A stretch of DNA of 64,000 nucleotides from Combretum micranthum (lineage: Eukaryota; Streptophyta; Magnoliopsida; Myrtales; Combretaceae), in assembly GCA_024138025.1 (NCBI GenBank), contig JAMXBD010001044.1, positions 1 through 64,000 of the forward strand, read 5' to 3'. This document shows, one piece after another, positions 11,575 to 24,138 of the stretch; the first letter of the stretch is position 1, and every line of letters starts with the position of its first letter. The translations under genes were made by a program, and so were the position numbers. The notes under the pieces were generated by a model that saw only the letters and a program-made list of their open reading frames with translations, was not told the DNA's origin and ran no database searches.

Positions 11575-11765
11575 ATACCATGGAGTAAAGCAATGCAAAT
11601 GGGTGAATGCCCATAAACTAACCCATTAACTTACTTTCAAATGGGTTATGGTTATTTTTTTGACCCATAAGCGATTCCATTAAGCCTAGTCCATTTAATA
11701 CTTGGAATGATTAACTCATTATGGGTTAGTTTAGCTCGCTAACCCATGTAATTAATGTTAAGAAC
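11575..11765. repeat. Cluster of inverted TAACCCAT/ATGGGTTA words
   Basis: Seven forms of AACCCAT or ATGGGTT occur in both orientations within about 180 bp (for example 11619-11626, 11642-11649, 11730-11737 and 11739-11747). Such clusters are common in subterminal regions of hAT-type elements. No clear ends or duplication were found. Confidence 0.45.
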
Positions 11766-11934
11766 AAAGATTTATATTGTATAGGTGTTTGTGAAATGAT
11801 CTTCAAAAGTAGTCTATCTCCCATCATGCAACATGTCCTTGGCTTGACCCTATACATAAAGTTTGGAGCGAACATAATCCTCCAAAGGATTCTCTTAGAA
11901 CAAATTTAAATCATGCAATCCAGTTGAGTTGTAA

Positions 11935-12383
11935 CACTATGTTTAGATGGGTAGACAATTGTGAAAATGTAAGGAAATAATTGACAATTGATAGAAATAT
12001 GATGTTTGAAAATTTTAAAATGGAGTGAAAATAAAAAGAAATAGGTAGAAATGAGTAGAAATGTTTTTACTCTAGTGTTTCTCTCCAAATGTGGAGAGAA
12101 ATCAAAGAAAATGGGAAGAAACATTAACGAGTTACAAAAATACCTTTGAAATATAATCTCTTTATGTTTTCAAAGGTAATCTAAAGAACCATTACTTAAT
12201 TTCTCTTATTTCTTTTGTATCAATTAAACATGAGAAAAAGAAAGATTTCATCAATTTCCTTTGATTTCCAACTTTTCTTATTTAAATAAGAGTAAAAATT
12301 ACAATTCCATTTTTCTTTTGTTTTCAACTAATTTCTTTCTATTTTCACTTTACTTACTACTTACCAGACATGCAAACATAGTG
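11935..12383. mobile_element. MITE with CACTATGTTTG termini and TAA duplication
   Basis: The left end CACTATGTTTAGATG (11935) and the right end, read inward, CACTATGTTTGCATG (from 12383) form terminal inverted repeats, and A/G-rich versus T/C-rich arms make the whole 449 bp weakly palindromic. A 3-bp TAA duplication flanks it (11932-11934 and 12384-12386). The TAA site is typical of PIF/Harbinger MITEs, while the CACTA start and 3-bp duplication also fit CACTA-derived MITEs. No ORF. Confidence 0.75.
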
Positions 12384-12386
12384 TAA

Positions 12387-13620
12387 AGCTCGTAATCTTT
12401 GAGTTCTTCAATGATAGTTTATTAGTAAATTGATGTTTAAGGTTAGTTTTCATATTACTTTTATGCATTAAAATACTTACCTTGGCTATTAAACATCTAC
12501 AAGAGGTCAAATCTACAATATGGTAGTTGGTAGAGATTATTATTATTATTAGAGGTTGTGTCCTTATTTATAGTCATAATAGCTATCAAACCATATTCAT
12601 GTAGAATGCCTAAATTTCACTTTTGGTTAATATCTCAATATATTAAAATTTTGTATTAACAATTATCATCTATCCATACTATTTAATCTAAAAAGGTTTT
12701 TAGTCTTTTTTTTTAATTACCCTTTGAATAAATTAATCATTTCTTTTATTTTCCACAAAGACTTAAAGTAAAATCATACAGCTTTGTCTTTTAAAAACCA
12801 TTTTGATAATTTTGATTTGATTTCTCAGATTTCCATCATAACATTACTTTTTTATGTTAAGTGGAATTCCATGTTTGCACCATTTTATATCTCAGATATC
12901 ACATTTCATAGTTTCCAAAGTAGTTACATTGCATCTTACTGCTTTTATTGAGATTAACTCTTATTAAGGGGATAATTCTTATTCGACTCTCTCTATGCAC
13001 TTTTTTTCCCTTTCTTTGATAGTAACAGGTTTTTGCTTTCTCCTTTTCTTCTTCTTTTATTTTTTATTCCTCTTCAGTCTATTAAATCTTTAGGCAGCAA
13101 CAACAATCCTAACACAAGTGACGACCATTGCAATCACGATGTGCTTTGCCAAACTTTTTAATTAGATGTGTCTGTTTTCAAAATCATATTTGTGAGAATT
13201 TATTATATTTTGTGATCAACCATGTATTTTTTAGGTTAGTGGTGGATTTTTAGAATGAAAATATGACAATTGACAACACAACTCATCATAAATATATAGT
13301 TATGTCTTTAAACAATCAGGAAAGAAATATTGAAACAAAGATATCCAATTAAAGACTTACATTTTAGCAAAATCACATGCCAAAATGACTAATCATTTTT
13401 GTAACTAATTATAACTCTTTCTAATATTAAATATATATATTTATTTTATTTGTTTTGTTGTAATATAGAAGTTACCAAACATGTAGAAGATGACTAAAAG
13501 AAGAGTACCATTGTATTTATAGTTGAGTTTTTATGGACATGACATGGAATGGGATTTTATTTTTGGCTGCTTTTTTTTTTTTAACTTTATGGATTTCATT
13601 TTGTAATGTAGTTTACACAC
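12387..13620. other. No recognisable gene or element
   Basis: AT-rich intergenic sequence with no motif, ORF or repeat that I can support. Confidence 0.4.
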
Positions 13621-13624
13621 ATAA

Positions 13625-14020
13625 GAAAAGGGATAGTTGCAAACACATCCCCCTAATTTTTAAGGTGATGCGAATTAACTTCCTAAATTTTCAAAGTAAG
13701 GTTTTTAACCCCTCCGAATTTTCAAAGTGAAGATTTTGATTCCATAAACTTTCAAAAATTAGCACCGTAAGGACAATCAATTGTTTTGGTACAGAGGAGA
13801 GGGGTAAATCTATACATAGATGAAAATTTAGGGAATGAATCCACACAGAGATAGAAAGTTTAGGAGATAAATTTGCACCCTCTCCTATTTATTTTAACGG
13901 AAAATGTGACGTGTCCTAAAAGTTTAGGAGGTCAAAAACCTCACTTTGAAAGTTCTAGGGATCAATCCATGCCACCCTAAAAGTTTATGGTTTTTTTTTT
14001 TTTGTGATTTTCCCTTTAAA
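13625..14020. mobile_element. Foldback / MITE-like inverted repeat
   Basis: The left arm (about 13625-13740) and the right arm (about 13900-14020, reverse complement) share AAAAGGGA at the outside, then forms of AACTTTTAGGGTGGCATG, then TTTCAAAGTGAGGTTTTTGAC. The centre contains related words (AAAGTTTAGGAG) in both orientations. Total about 395 bp. No ORF is present, and I found no convincing target duplication, so the superfamily (Mutator-like is possible) is undetermined. Confidence 0.6.
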
Positions 14021-14214
14021 AAATTGTGATTTGTTATAGAATTCCAAGTAAATTTTAATAAAAAATACTAAGTATTAATCAATATTTTGCATATTTAAGG
14101 TTTTTGTTTCATTTTTATCTTTTTTCCCTTGATATAGGAGTAGTACTTATCTATACCTTCACCTAATAGACCAAAACTTTTTGTAATACTTTCAAGTTAC
14201 AACTTAGCAACTAA

Positions 14215-14780
14215 ACATGTAACAAGTGTGGAAAAGTGAAAAAAAAAATCCCTATAACAAGACATGTTTAAAGGTACTAATTTGATTATAAAATATCTTG
14301 ATTTGCCTCTTGGGTTATTTCACAAGGCTTAAAAAGTTCAATCTATATTTTGGGATGAGTTATGAGAGGTTTGGCATGGCAAGCTTGGATTAAGGATCAT
14401 TGGACCAGCCTCTATATGCTCTTAACCTTTTTTAAATAAACTTATGCACTTAAAGGAGGCTCTCTATATGCTTAAACTCAAGATGAGTTTATAGAAGGAT
14501 CCATTAGAAGGAGGACTTATCTTGGCCATTGACATACCGTGTGATTTAACAAATGTTATCAATAGTCAAATTCTATGAATACCCCACGGGTCTTCCCCAT
14601 TTGGCAGATTTAAGATATTTAGCAAAACGTTATTGTGCCATCAGATTGTAATCTTAGAGATCAAATGCAATTCAAAATGAAGAACACATAACCTCTCTCC
14701 AAGAGCTATAAGGTTGATACTACATAGTTTCTTCACCTATGACACATGAGTTCAAGCTCTTTAAGATTGCTTACTCCTCC
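14215..14780 (+). mobile_element. Old LTR-like repeat, copy B, left part
   Basis: Homologous to copy A at 8630-9290 (CTTATCTTGGCCATTGA; ATTCTATGAATACCCCA; CACCTATGACACATGAG). It is interrupted at 14780 by the solo LTR and resumes at 19098, where the sequence picks up at the point matching copy A just after its ctcctcc (19098-19225). No ORF. Confidence 0.55.
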
Positions 14781-17700
14781 TGTCACGCCCCAAGGGGTAC
14801 CCTAAACGTGGCAGTCCGCCGTACACAATATCAAAGCCTAAGAATAACTGCCTCAGTCATGTAAAGGCTTCCATATCATGTACAAGGTGTACATCACAAC
14901 CAAAGGAACGCATCGGAGTAGCGCAATTTATATTGATAATAAATAAGTAGCAAGGCAAAGAGAATACTTATCATAAAACATAGACATATTAAATTACAAT
15001 TCTTAGGGGCATATCCCTCTATTATCTTCAAATAAATATACATCTTAGAATCACATAACATTAATCAAATAAGTCATTACATATAAAGAACCTTACAAAA
15101 TTACTTCATCTTATGATCCCATTTCCTTCATAGAAGCTTAACATCCTTCCATGACTTCCTTAATGTCATGATCCTCAATTTAAGCCACGGTATACCTGTT
15201 TACAAAATCTATAGGGGTATAAGCTACAACTAGCTTAGTGAGATATTCCTTTTCATTCGCACCATATTTTCAAACAAGTTCATTTAGATTTTCACACATA
15301 TGCTATGCATACAATGCAACAATCACGTGATTACGCAAATATATATAGTTATCCGGAAACCATATATAGAACGGATTTACCCCTCCGTATCGAAGGTTAG
15401 GGAATCGGGGTTGAAGATCCTCGATCTTCTACTGCTAGTCCCCAGGTCCTCACCCACAGCGTTCGGTTGGCTCGGCTCCGAACCTAGAGTCGCATTCCCA
15501 GGCGATTTGGATCTCTAGGAAGGAACATGGCCCGTGTCACCGCACGATCACAGCCAATCCAACTCTACGCGTAGGAGTAGCAGCCTTCCGAAAGAGATGT
15601 GACTCGATGGATGCTATGCGTGAGTGTTTCATTTTTCTTAAGCCAAACCTTATTAAGGTTTATTAGGGGTGATCAATCAATTTAGCAATTAATAAGCAGT
15701 CATACAAGTAAGTAAACAAAATTATTTAAACAAGCAGTTTGAAGTTGCGATATTCTTAATTCTCATTTCACGCATAAACATAGAATCACATATATACTCA
15801 TAATCCCGAATTCCCCAAATATATATCCATTTTTATCTTTTCTTAGTATACTAATGCTACTACTTTACAAGCACAAGCAAGGTAACGAAATTAAGAGGAA
15901 TAACTCACTCGTCCATTTCGCGATCTTCTTAGTCGTAGTAATCCTCAGGAAGGGTAATCTCGTATCTTTCGTCACCTAGACAAAAGAAATACCCGGGATA
16001 AGTATTTCATAGAAATTCTACTTGAACTTTCTAATTCTATTTCACTATGTCGTCAAATTCGTATAGAATGAAATTCAATTTAAAATGGCCATAACTTGCT
16101 CATTTTAACTCGGAATTTCGCATATAATATACCGTTTTCTACCTATTCGAAAAGATCTATCCATTTCTAAGGTTATCTTTGTCATATAAGGTCATTTGGG
16201 TTCCAAAAACGTTGGGTACAGATTTAAAACGAATATTTCTAAACTTTTGCAAATCCATTTTCTAACTCAACTTCATTCAAAAATCCTTTAGTAAAAATAT
16301 AGATATATATATATATATATAATTGATAAATCCTTTGAGTATATAGATAAGCTCACTTTATATGCAAAATTTCTAATGGTAGTGTCTCAACAATTTATTT
16401 CATACAACAATTCATTTTGAGTTGTTAAAACTTTAACTTTGACAATTTCTTTTCAAGTTTTGAAGAAACTTTATATTTTCATAGGTTATTATAAATGAGT
16501 ATAGTCTTATTTTATTTTCTTCATTCTTTTCCAAAAACAAGTAAATTTTCCTTTAACCTTTAGTCTTGCATAAATTTTACTTCTAGTGATAAAAGATCAA
16601 ATTTATCAAAAGTGTATTAAGTTGTTGAAACCTTTTTATAAATTTGTATTTAGAATGGTTTTTAGAAAATGAGTCTTGTCTTCTTATATTTATTATTTAA
16701 AATATAAGTTTTTGTTTTCTAAAACTTGTTCTTTTATTTCCTTTGAAAAGTATTCTCTTTGTTGATAAAATCCATTATTTTTAATCTTATCTTATTTATA
16801 TTCTTTGAAAATGAGTTCCTTCTTTAGAAATTTGAAAACCATTATTTTTCCTAAGTGGGTTTATAACTTTATGGGTTGAATTCATCTTAACTTTGAAAAC
16901 TAGTTTGTTTCTTAGTTTTGTTATAAGTGAAAAAGAGTTTAAATCTTAAGCTTTTTGTAAAAACTTTTAATATTAACAAATTATTTTACTAAAACTTAGG
17001 TTACCATAATATACAAAGAAAATATTTATTTCTTATGTTTCCTTGGTAAACTATCTTTGTTATTTAAGAAAACGTTGAGAAAACTCTATTTCTATGTTGT
17101 TGATAATAACTCCATTATTTTGTGATAAATTACATAATAGAAAATTTAGTTTTAAGTTCCTTTAATAAAGTAAAATTCTACTTTTAAATTAGTTGAGACA
17201 ATATCATTATGTAGATGCAAGTATTATGAGCATATAAAATAATAAGAACATAAGAAAATACTAGAAACAATTAATAAGCAAAATAAAAATATCAAGTATT
17301 GGGAACCTTAGCTTCATCAAGGTATCCCGATCAAGTATTGGGAGCCTTAGCTTCATCAAGGCATCCCGGGACTAAGAATGGACTAGTCCCAAAAGATTAA
17401 AGAAAATAAATAAAAGATTGTTTTGACTTGATATGGACAAGTCTAAGACTAGAAAGACTAGTCTTAAAGAAATAGCATGAAATAAATAAATTGCAAAGCA
17501 TGAAATTAAATAAATAACAAGTGAGCTTATATGCTCTAAAGATTATATATATATATATAATATATTAGTTATATATGAATAAGGAATTAGCATTATAACA
17601 ACAATAAAATCAACATAACATAAAAATAGGAAGTTTATGTACAAGAACAAAACATGAACATGTTGTTGCTTTTACTACTCATATGAGTTTCAAAACAACA

Positions 17701-19092
17701 CCATAGTCATGTTAAGTTACATGACATGAGAAAATAAATGGTTGGAAGAAATCTTTACCTAAAGTGTTTATGTGGTTTGAAGATGGTAGTGAATGTATGG
17801 TTATGTGGTTATGTGGTTTATTTGAGAAATGGTAGTTGTAGAGAGAAATTTTGTGAGTATTTGGTGAAAGAGAGTTTTGGTAGAGGAAAAGTTTATGGAG
17901 AGTGTTTGTGTAGAATTTGAGAGAGTTTTGGTAGTGAAATGAATTGTGTGAAAGAATGAAGGAAGAAGGGGTATTTATAGAATTTTGGAGTGAAAATTAG
18001 ATGTAATTAAATAATTGAAAAAGAAATAAATGAGAGAAGAGAGAGGAGGGGTGGACGGCAAAGAGGAGAGAGAGAAAATTTGATTAAAAATTAATTTTAG
18101 AAGAAAAGTGTAGAGAAGTTTAGTAATATGTGGTGTAGAATTTTTATGGGAAAAGAAAATTGTAAGAAATAGTATGTAGGTGTAAGAATAGGTAGTAAGA
18201 AAAAGTAGAGATAGAGGAATAGTAATGAATAGAAAAGTACTATGAATAGTAAACTAGACAATTAAAGTACGTAGTAATAAAAATACGCGTAATAATGCGA
18301 TATCTGTAATTTTTAGCTACCGAAAAATTCTAAAACTGATATTTTTGAAAACCTTATATTTTTACGAATCTATTGGTATTAACGAATATTTTTGCCATCG
18401 GTGTAGGGCACGATTTTTGAAAACTGATCCCGTTGGATCCGAAGGACACGAATTTTCGAATCTGATATTTTTAAGCTTCCCTATATTATTACAACTATTA
18501 TCAACATTATTTTCATTTCGTTGTCTAGGGTTTAAGAGCACGGGATTGCCGGATCTTAAACACTAGGGTTTGTTGTAAGCTTTGTTGACTTTTAAGGTTC
18601 CGGTTTGACTTCCGGTTTTGTCAAGTTATTCGTAAGATCATACAATTTTGGAGTTTTGACCGTTTTATATTTTTAGCTCTATATCTATGGTTTTTTTATT
18701 TGTGTTTATTTAATAGTTTTTAGTTTCGAGATCGTTTAACCGAGTCTAGGGTTATGAGTTGACTCAGTTTGACTTTTGGTGAAAATTGAAATTTTGATTC
18801 TGAAGTTTACTGAGGGATTTAAGATCTTATCATTTGTTGTCGAGCATTATTTGGATATATTGTCTTGATTTGCGTGTTAAGGAACGGTTAGGTGATTTGA
18901 TTGATGTACGGATGTTGATTCAACGATAATTGGATTTTCTATTTTGTTTTTGAGGGTTCTCTCTTTCTCAGATTAAGAAATCTCGTTTTTATCTTATTAA
19001 GTTTTAACTTGGTTCAATTTTTAGGGTTTCGATTCCTGTATTTGACTCTTAGATTTTTTTCCTAAGAATTATGAAATTTTCAGGAGTTTACA
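14781..19092 (+). mobile_element. 4.3-kb solo LTR, TGTCACGCCCC family
   Basis: Starts TGTCACGCCCCAAGGGGTAC at 14781 and ends GGAGTTTACA at 19092. It is flanked by a perfect 5-bp duplication CCTCC (14776-14780 and 19093-19097), with the interrupted older repeat continuing on both sides. It contains no gag-pol, PBS or second LTR, so the whole unit is one very long LTR of 4,312 bp, as expected for some Ty3/gypsy chromovirus-type families with multi-kilobase LTRs. Open frames inside are short and lack motifs. The right 700 bp is rich in GTTTGACTT and GGTTCCGG words. The family assignment to gypsy is inference. Confidence 0.88.
17291..17368 (+). repeat. 39-bp tandem duplication within the solo LTR
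   Basis: Two adjacent 39-bp units, each starting ATCAAGTATTGGGA and ending CATCAAGG.ATCCCG, differ at two positions, so the duplication is recent relative to the LTR. Confidence 0.9.
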
Positions 19093-19225
19093 CCTCCTTC
19101 TATCCTCTCTTCATATGTCATCTTTGCGTGTTATTGCCAAGTCACTCTTTTAAAACTATGTATAGCATGAGTCAAACACTACACACAGCTGATCACTACA
19201 ATCAAACCCATCATCTACAATAGGT

Positions 19226-21374
19226 AATGATTATCACTTGCTTAAAAAAAATATAAAATAAACAAAAAATAAATTATGGCACATGTCACATATTTAGTCG
19301 CCAAGATGGTAACATGACAACATTCATAAGCAAATTTCCATCCTCACCTAACACCTATTAAGGGCTTTCAAAGGCTTTTTTTTTTAATTAGATATTAAAT
19401 AGCTTAAAAAAAAAAGGAATAAAAGGATATAACATTCCTTTATTTATCTTATTAGATATTTCATGATTGATATTTTCCATTTCCTTTCATTTTTTTTTCT
19501 TTTTGCTACATGGAATACTAATAAGAAAGCAAAAATTCTTTACTATCTCAAATTGGAATAATGCCTTAAAAATTTTCATGTTTTTACCTAAATTTGTAGC
19601 TTGTAATTTTACAAATATGAAATTTGATTTTAAATTGTCAATTATTTTATATTTATATTTTTAGGTACATATTATTACAAATCTATCAATGCTCTTATAA
19701 CTTTTGTTGATTTTTTTATATAATTATTTTCAATTTTATAATTATTTTTCACCCGAAATGTGGGTGTTCCATTTGCTAATACTACTTTTTATGCATATCA
19801 TATAAATTTAATTATCTAAATCATAATTCATATTGTTGAATGACTAAAAAATAAAAATTCCTATTTCACAAAAACTTTATAGATATTATGACATAGCCAT
19901 GAAGGCTTTTTTTTATTATTATTTAAGATAACTAGATAGGCATACCTGTAATTAAAGTTACAAACCCTAATACATACTCAAATGGATCAAGAGGCAGAAT
20001 GATAAATCTATTCATTCTTTTTTTTTTTTTTTGCCATTATCATTCATTCATTTAGATACATCATGGGATGGATGGAATGGAATTAGTATAATATTTGTCA
20101 AAAATATCATCAGTAATAAAAGTGAATAATAAATATGTAAGCGAATAAAAAGATAATTGTAATAGTGATAATTTATGAGAATGTAATGGAATCGCAATTT
20201 AAAGGTGGAGTTGAATTCCCCCTCAAAAGCGGAATATCATGATTTCAACTTATAAAAATATATTCAAATGTGGAAATGGAAATAGATCACCAACTGCGAT
20301 TCCATTATGGATTTATTCCTTAGTAAACAAAGATGACATAAATGTGTATTTATGTTAAAAGATGTCTTAGTGTTGCCTTACCCTTATTTATAGATATTAA
20401 GAACAAATATTGTTGCAGTGAGTAATTTTTTCTCTAGAAGGGGTTTTCCACCTGTGTTCCATATTCATTGTTTGTTTATTATTTTTTAATTTATGATAAT
20501 TTTTTATGGGAAACATGAGAGGAGAAAATATTTTATTATTAAAGTATATTTAGTTTTCCTATATAGGATAGTGGAGAGAGTTTTTTCATTCACTAAATAA
20601 GGCTGGGTGTCTTCGGCAAATTAGCACTGTATGCCAACAAGGGCTGGAAAATTGATGTATCAATTGTGCCATCGTTTTACAATCAAGCTCAATCTCCACT
20701 TCTCGCCCTTGCCTTGTTCCTTTGCATAGGGTCAGGCGAGTCCGATTGCTACAGCTTAGGCTTCGTTAAGCTACTGATGAAAAGAGAGAAAGAAAAGAAA
20801 AATGATGACACTAGCATCATAAATAGCATGAGTATTAATCACCCAAAGTCCGTCCGAAAGTTAATTTAAAAAAAAAATTCCAGAGACTCCATGTCTTTGA
20901 AAAATAGCAAGAGAACAATTGATGAATAATCTTCAGTAGAAGTATGCTGAGATACAAATGTCAATTAAGCGACAGAAGTTTTATATATAGGGACGGTTGC
21001 AGAATTAAAAGATAGAAGAGGTCAAATCAGTATTATGAATTATTGTTTAACTCTCTTATATTGTAAAATATATATATAATCATATGCGGTATGTATACAA
21101 TTTTATTTGTTTTTTTAATAAAGTAAGTTACTATATGACTTGATATGTAGATTAGATGGAATTTGATTGTATTAATTATAAAGAATTTGTTATTTATAGT
21201 ATTTTGATAATTTCTATATGAAATAATACATAAAGACAATAATAACAAATTATAGAAAAAATTCATGAAAAAAAAATAATCTACTAAAAATTTTTAAAAA
21301 AATAATAAGCAATACAATATAATGAATTCATGTGGGAAAATTATATAATAAAAAGAATACTCAAAAGAAAAGGG
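19226..21374. other. No recognisable gene; AT-rich
   Basis: AT-rich DNA with T-runs (near 19377 and 20017) and a segment at about 20050-20330 whose ends carry ATGGAATGGAAT and GATTCCATTATGG, a possible decayed MITE without definable ends. No gene is supported. Confidence 0.4.
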
Positions 21375-21755
21375 GACACAATATGCTATATATTGTGATG
21401 AAGATGGTAAAGGTGATATCTTGATATTAAAAAAAAAAATTATTGTGAAGATGTGACTCTTGCTCTTAAAAGAATTTTTTGTGGTTTGATATGTAATATT
21501 TAATCTTATGAATGCTACATGATATTTTTGATTGATTTTTTTTTTTTATTAAAAAGAAAATGTAAGCTGGATCAGATCGCTCTATGTATTGTGATGATGA
21601 TAAAAGGTGATACATTAATATTAAAATAATTTTGATATTTGATTGTGAATATATGACTCTTACTCCTAAAACCAATGTTTTTGTGGTTCAATATGTAATA
21701 GCATAACTTAAGAAAGCTATATAATAATTTTAATTGAATTTTTTAATTAAAAAGA
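21375..21755. repeat. Tandem duplication, two ~190-bp units
   Basis: Unit 1 (about 21375-21565) and unit 2 (about 21574-21755) share in order: TATTGTGATGA, AAAGGTGATA, ATATTAAAA, TGTGACTCTT/TATGACTCTT, TTTTTGTGGTT, ATATGTAATA and a T-run then ATTAAAAAGAA. Non-coding. Confidence 0.75.
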
Positions 21756-23678
21756 ATATTGAATCACATCTCTGATGGCTTGTTCACTTTACCATAAGGG
21801 GGTATTGGATTCCAATTCAATTAAAATAGATTGAAGTTATAATGACTATTACATTGTTCATTTAATATAAAAATAAATAAATAAAGTAAATATTGGAGTA
21901 AAAGTAAAATATATATATCAACAATACCCATTATGTTTATTATAAATAATTGTATAGATGATATTTCCAAAATAGATATTTATGACAAAAACTAACATGA
22001 ATTGTTATTCATTATTTTGCATAATAGTAATTTGTTAACAATTGTTATTCTCCTCAAGTAATCACCATTATAGCAGCTTTAGAGGAGGAAATGAATACTT
22101 ATTCCCTTCAAATAAATGGACTATTAATTTCAAAATGTACTAGCTACTTAACATATTTTGGGTTTTCAAATTATATATATATAGATATATATATATATAT
22201 AAGATCCATTCAAAGCTTGCTCATTATCTCAAAGTTTAACAATTTTCATATTTCTAGGTGCTTTAAAATCTTTTGACTCATTTATTTTGCCGAAGATATG
22301 AAATATGGCTCCTTTGCAATGTTCCTTAGCTTTCAGTTATTTTGGCTTAACTTGAGAGATGAAACACATGTTGATATTTGTTCAACTTTAGTAGACAAGA
22401 TCTAGACACATTTTGCAAGACCTAACTGCATTGTGAGGACAAATGAAGCATCCGGTATGCTTTGCTCTCTTTGAAAATTTTATGGTTTTTGTTTTTTTAT
22501 TTATTTATTTACTTTTTCCTTTCTTCTACTTAAATTACTACTTGAGTTGGTCTTTTACAGGTCCAACTCGAAGTTGTGCTGAGATTTTACATGATTTTTA
22601 TTATCCTCTGTTCTGTTGGGACTAAAGTAAAAAATCCTTTTACATAAAATTAGACATATATGTTCCACACCTTTCATGGACAAGTATTTATGACATCCTC
22701 AATCAGTTTAACTGTGTTGCTACATGTTTACAACTGGTAGACCTAATAGTGGATAATTGAATTCCTCTTCAGCAATGGCTCTTCTGACATTGAGGGTGTT
22801 TGCATGTTCTATCTTCTCATAGACAAAGGTAGGTGCCCATTTGAGATAGACTTTATGGGTGTCAATTAAAGAAAATTACATGGATTAACTACATGGCTTC
22901 CATGGTCATTCCTTAAGCTATACGTGATACTGTAGATGATGGATTAGAAGCATTTTGGCCTTATGTCAGCATGAGTATCAACTATATTGCCTAGAAACTT
23001 TTTGATCAAATTGAAAAGCTTGAAAAGATGACACATGAATTATTTCCTTAATGGGAGTATGTGACTATATAAACCAAAGTAAAATATTGGTTGAGGGTAT
23101 GATTTAGTCCAAGTAACAAAATTATTTGATTGTATATGAAGTAAATTTTAACTTTCTACACAAATTTTGCTAGTACAAACAAATAAAATGCAGGCTCATT
23201 TGGAACATAAAGTTGCAAATAAATCAAGAACTTTATTTTTCTAGAAAGCATTTTTGAGAAGATATCTATGCATCTTGTTTTGTTATTTTGTGGGTAGGAC
23301 AAAATTATATGATTGATACATGATGTATGGCCCATCACACCATGATCACATCTAATTTGATTTATTTTACAAAGAGATTGAGAGTTATTGTCTTGAACAA
23401 AGAAATGAAGATATGCAACTCACATGAAAAAACCACTTTGACCTTGTTGAGATCGGTGAGTTCTCTATTAAGGTTTGTGAATATTGGTTTTCAACATCTC
23501 TAATGATTGGAAACTATGACATAGTAAGCGTTTTAAACTTGTGCTAAAGTAATCAACATCAACATAACAAAGCCTAATTGCTTTGACTTATATCAACAAA
23601 GATGTACCATTCTTTTTCTATTTAGAGAGATTCTTTGCAAATAAATCTAAGAAATGTTCATTTTTTTGGTCTGTAAAG
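21756..23678. other. No supported gene; one weak exon-like patch
   Basis: Mostly AT-rich. Around 22440-22625 a T-rich tract ends in TTTTACAG followed by a less AT-rich stretch, which could mimic an intron/exon junction, but no conserved protein motif is visible. A (TA)n run lies near 22168-22202. Confidence 0.35.
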
Positions 23679-24123
23679 TGTTGTATGAACTGGTAAAATA
23701 TTTCAAAAGAACTTTTGTCCTAGCTTAAAACCAAAACATTTTTAATTAATCGTATGGGCTTGTAAAGAGCAAAGGACAGGGAATGGGTTTGTGTGCATGA
23801 GATTTGAACCAAATGTGTTTGTACTAAGTCTAGTATATTAATAGGGCCTAATTTTGGGAACTAATACTTTTGAAATTCAAATTACCATTATAGTCACTAC
23901 GTTGTTACCCATTACAAAACTTATTGAATTTCAAAAGACTTATAAATATTTAAAATATATATATTAGAGAAATGATTTTTCAATTTTTTGTTCTTTACCT
24001 TAAGCTTATTGAATCTTGGGGATACGCTCTTTTGTCATCTAACTAATTTGTTGTGTAAGGCGAATTATTCTTAAAGACAATGCAAAGTATGCATCAAGCT
24101 ATAACAATCATTATTATCCAACA
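23679..24123 (+). mobile_element. 5' LTR of the Ty1/copia relic
   Basis: Starts TGTTGTATG and ends TTATTATCCAACA, giving TGTTG...CAACA ends, 445 bp. It matches the LTR at 42141-42845 along its length (AAAATATTTCAA.., ATGGGCTTGTAAA.AGCA, TTCTTTACCTTAAGC.., GGCGAATTAT, CATTATTATCCAACA). It lies 15 bp before the gag ATG. A normal primer binding site (TGGTATCAGAGC type) is missing between LTR and gag, which indicates a small deletion or decay. Confidence 0.8.
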
Positions 24124-24138
24124 CTCTTAAGTATAATT

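Noticed and set aside
8630..14780. Copies A and B as the two LTRs of one 6-kb element
   Set aside because: No PBS after copy A, no coding sequence between them, and several unrelated elements fill the space.
22440..22625. Host gene exon after a TTTTACAG acceptor
   Set aside because: No recognisable protein family, stops nearby and no matching second exon.
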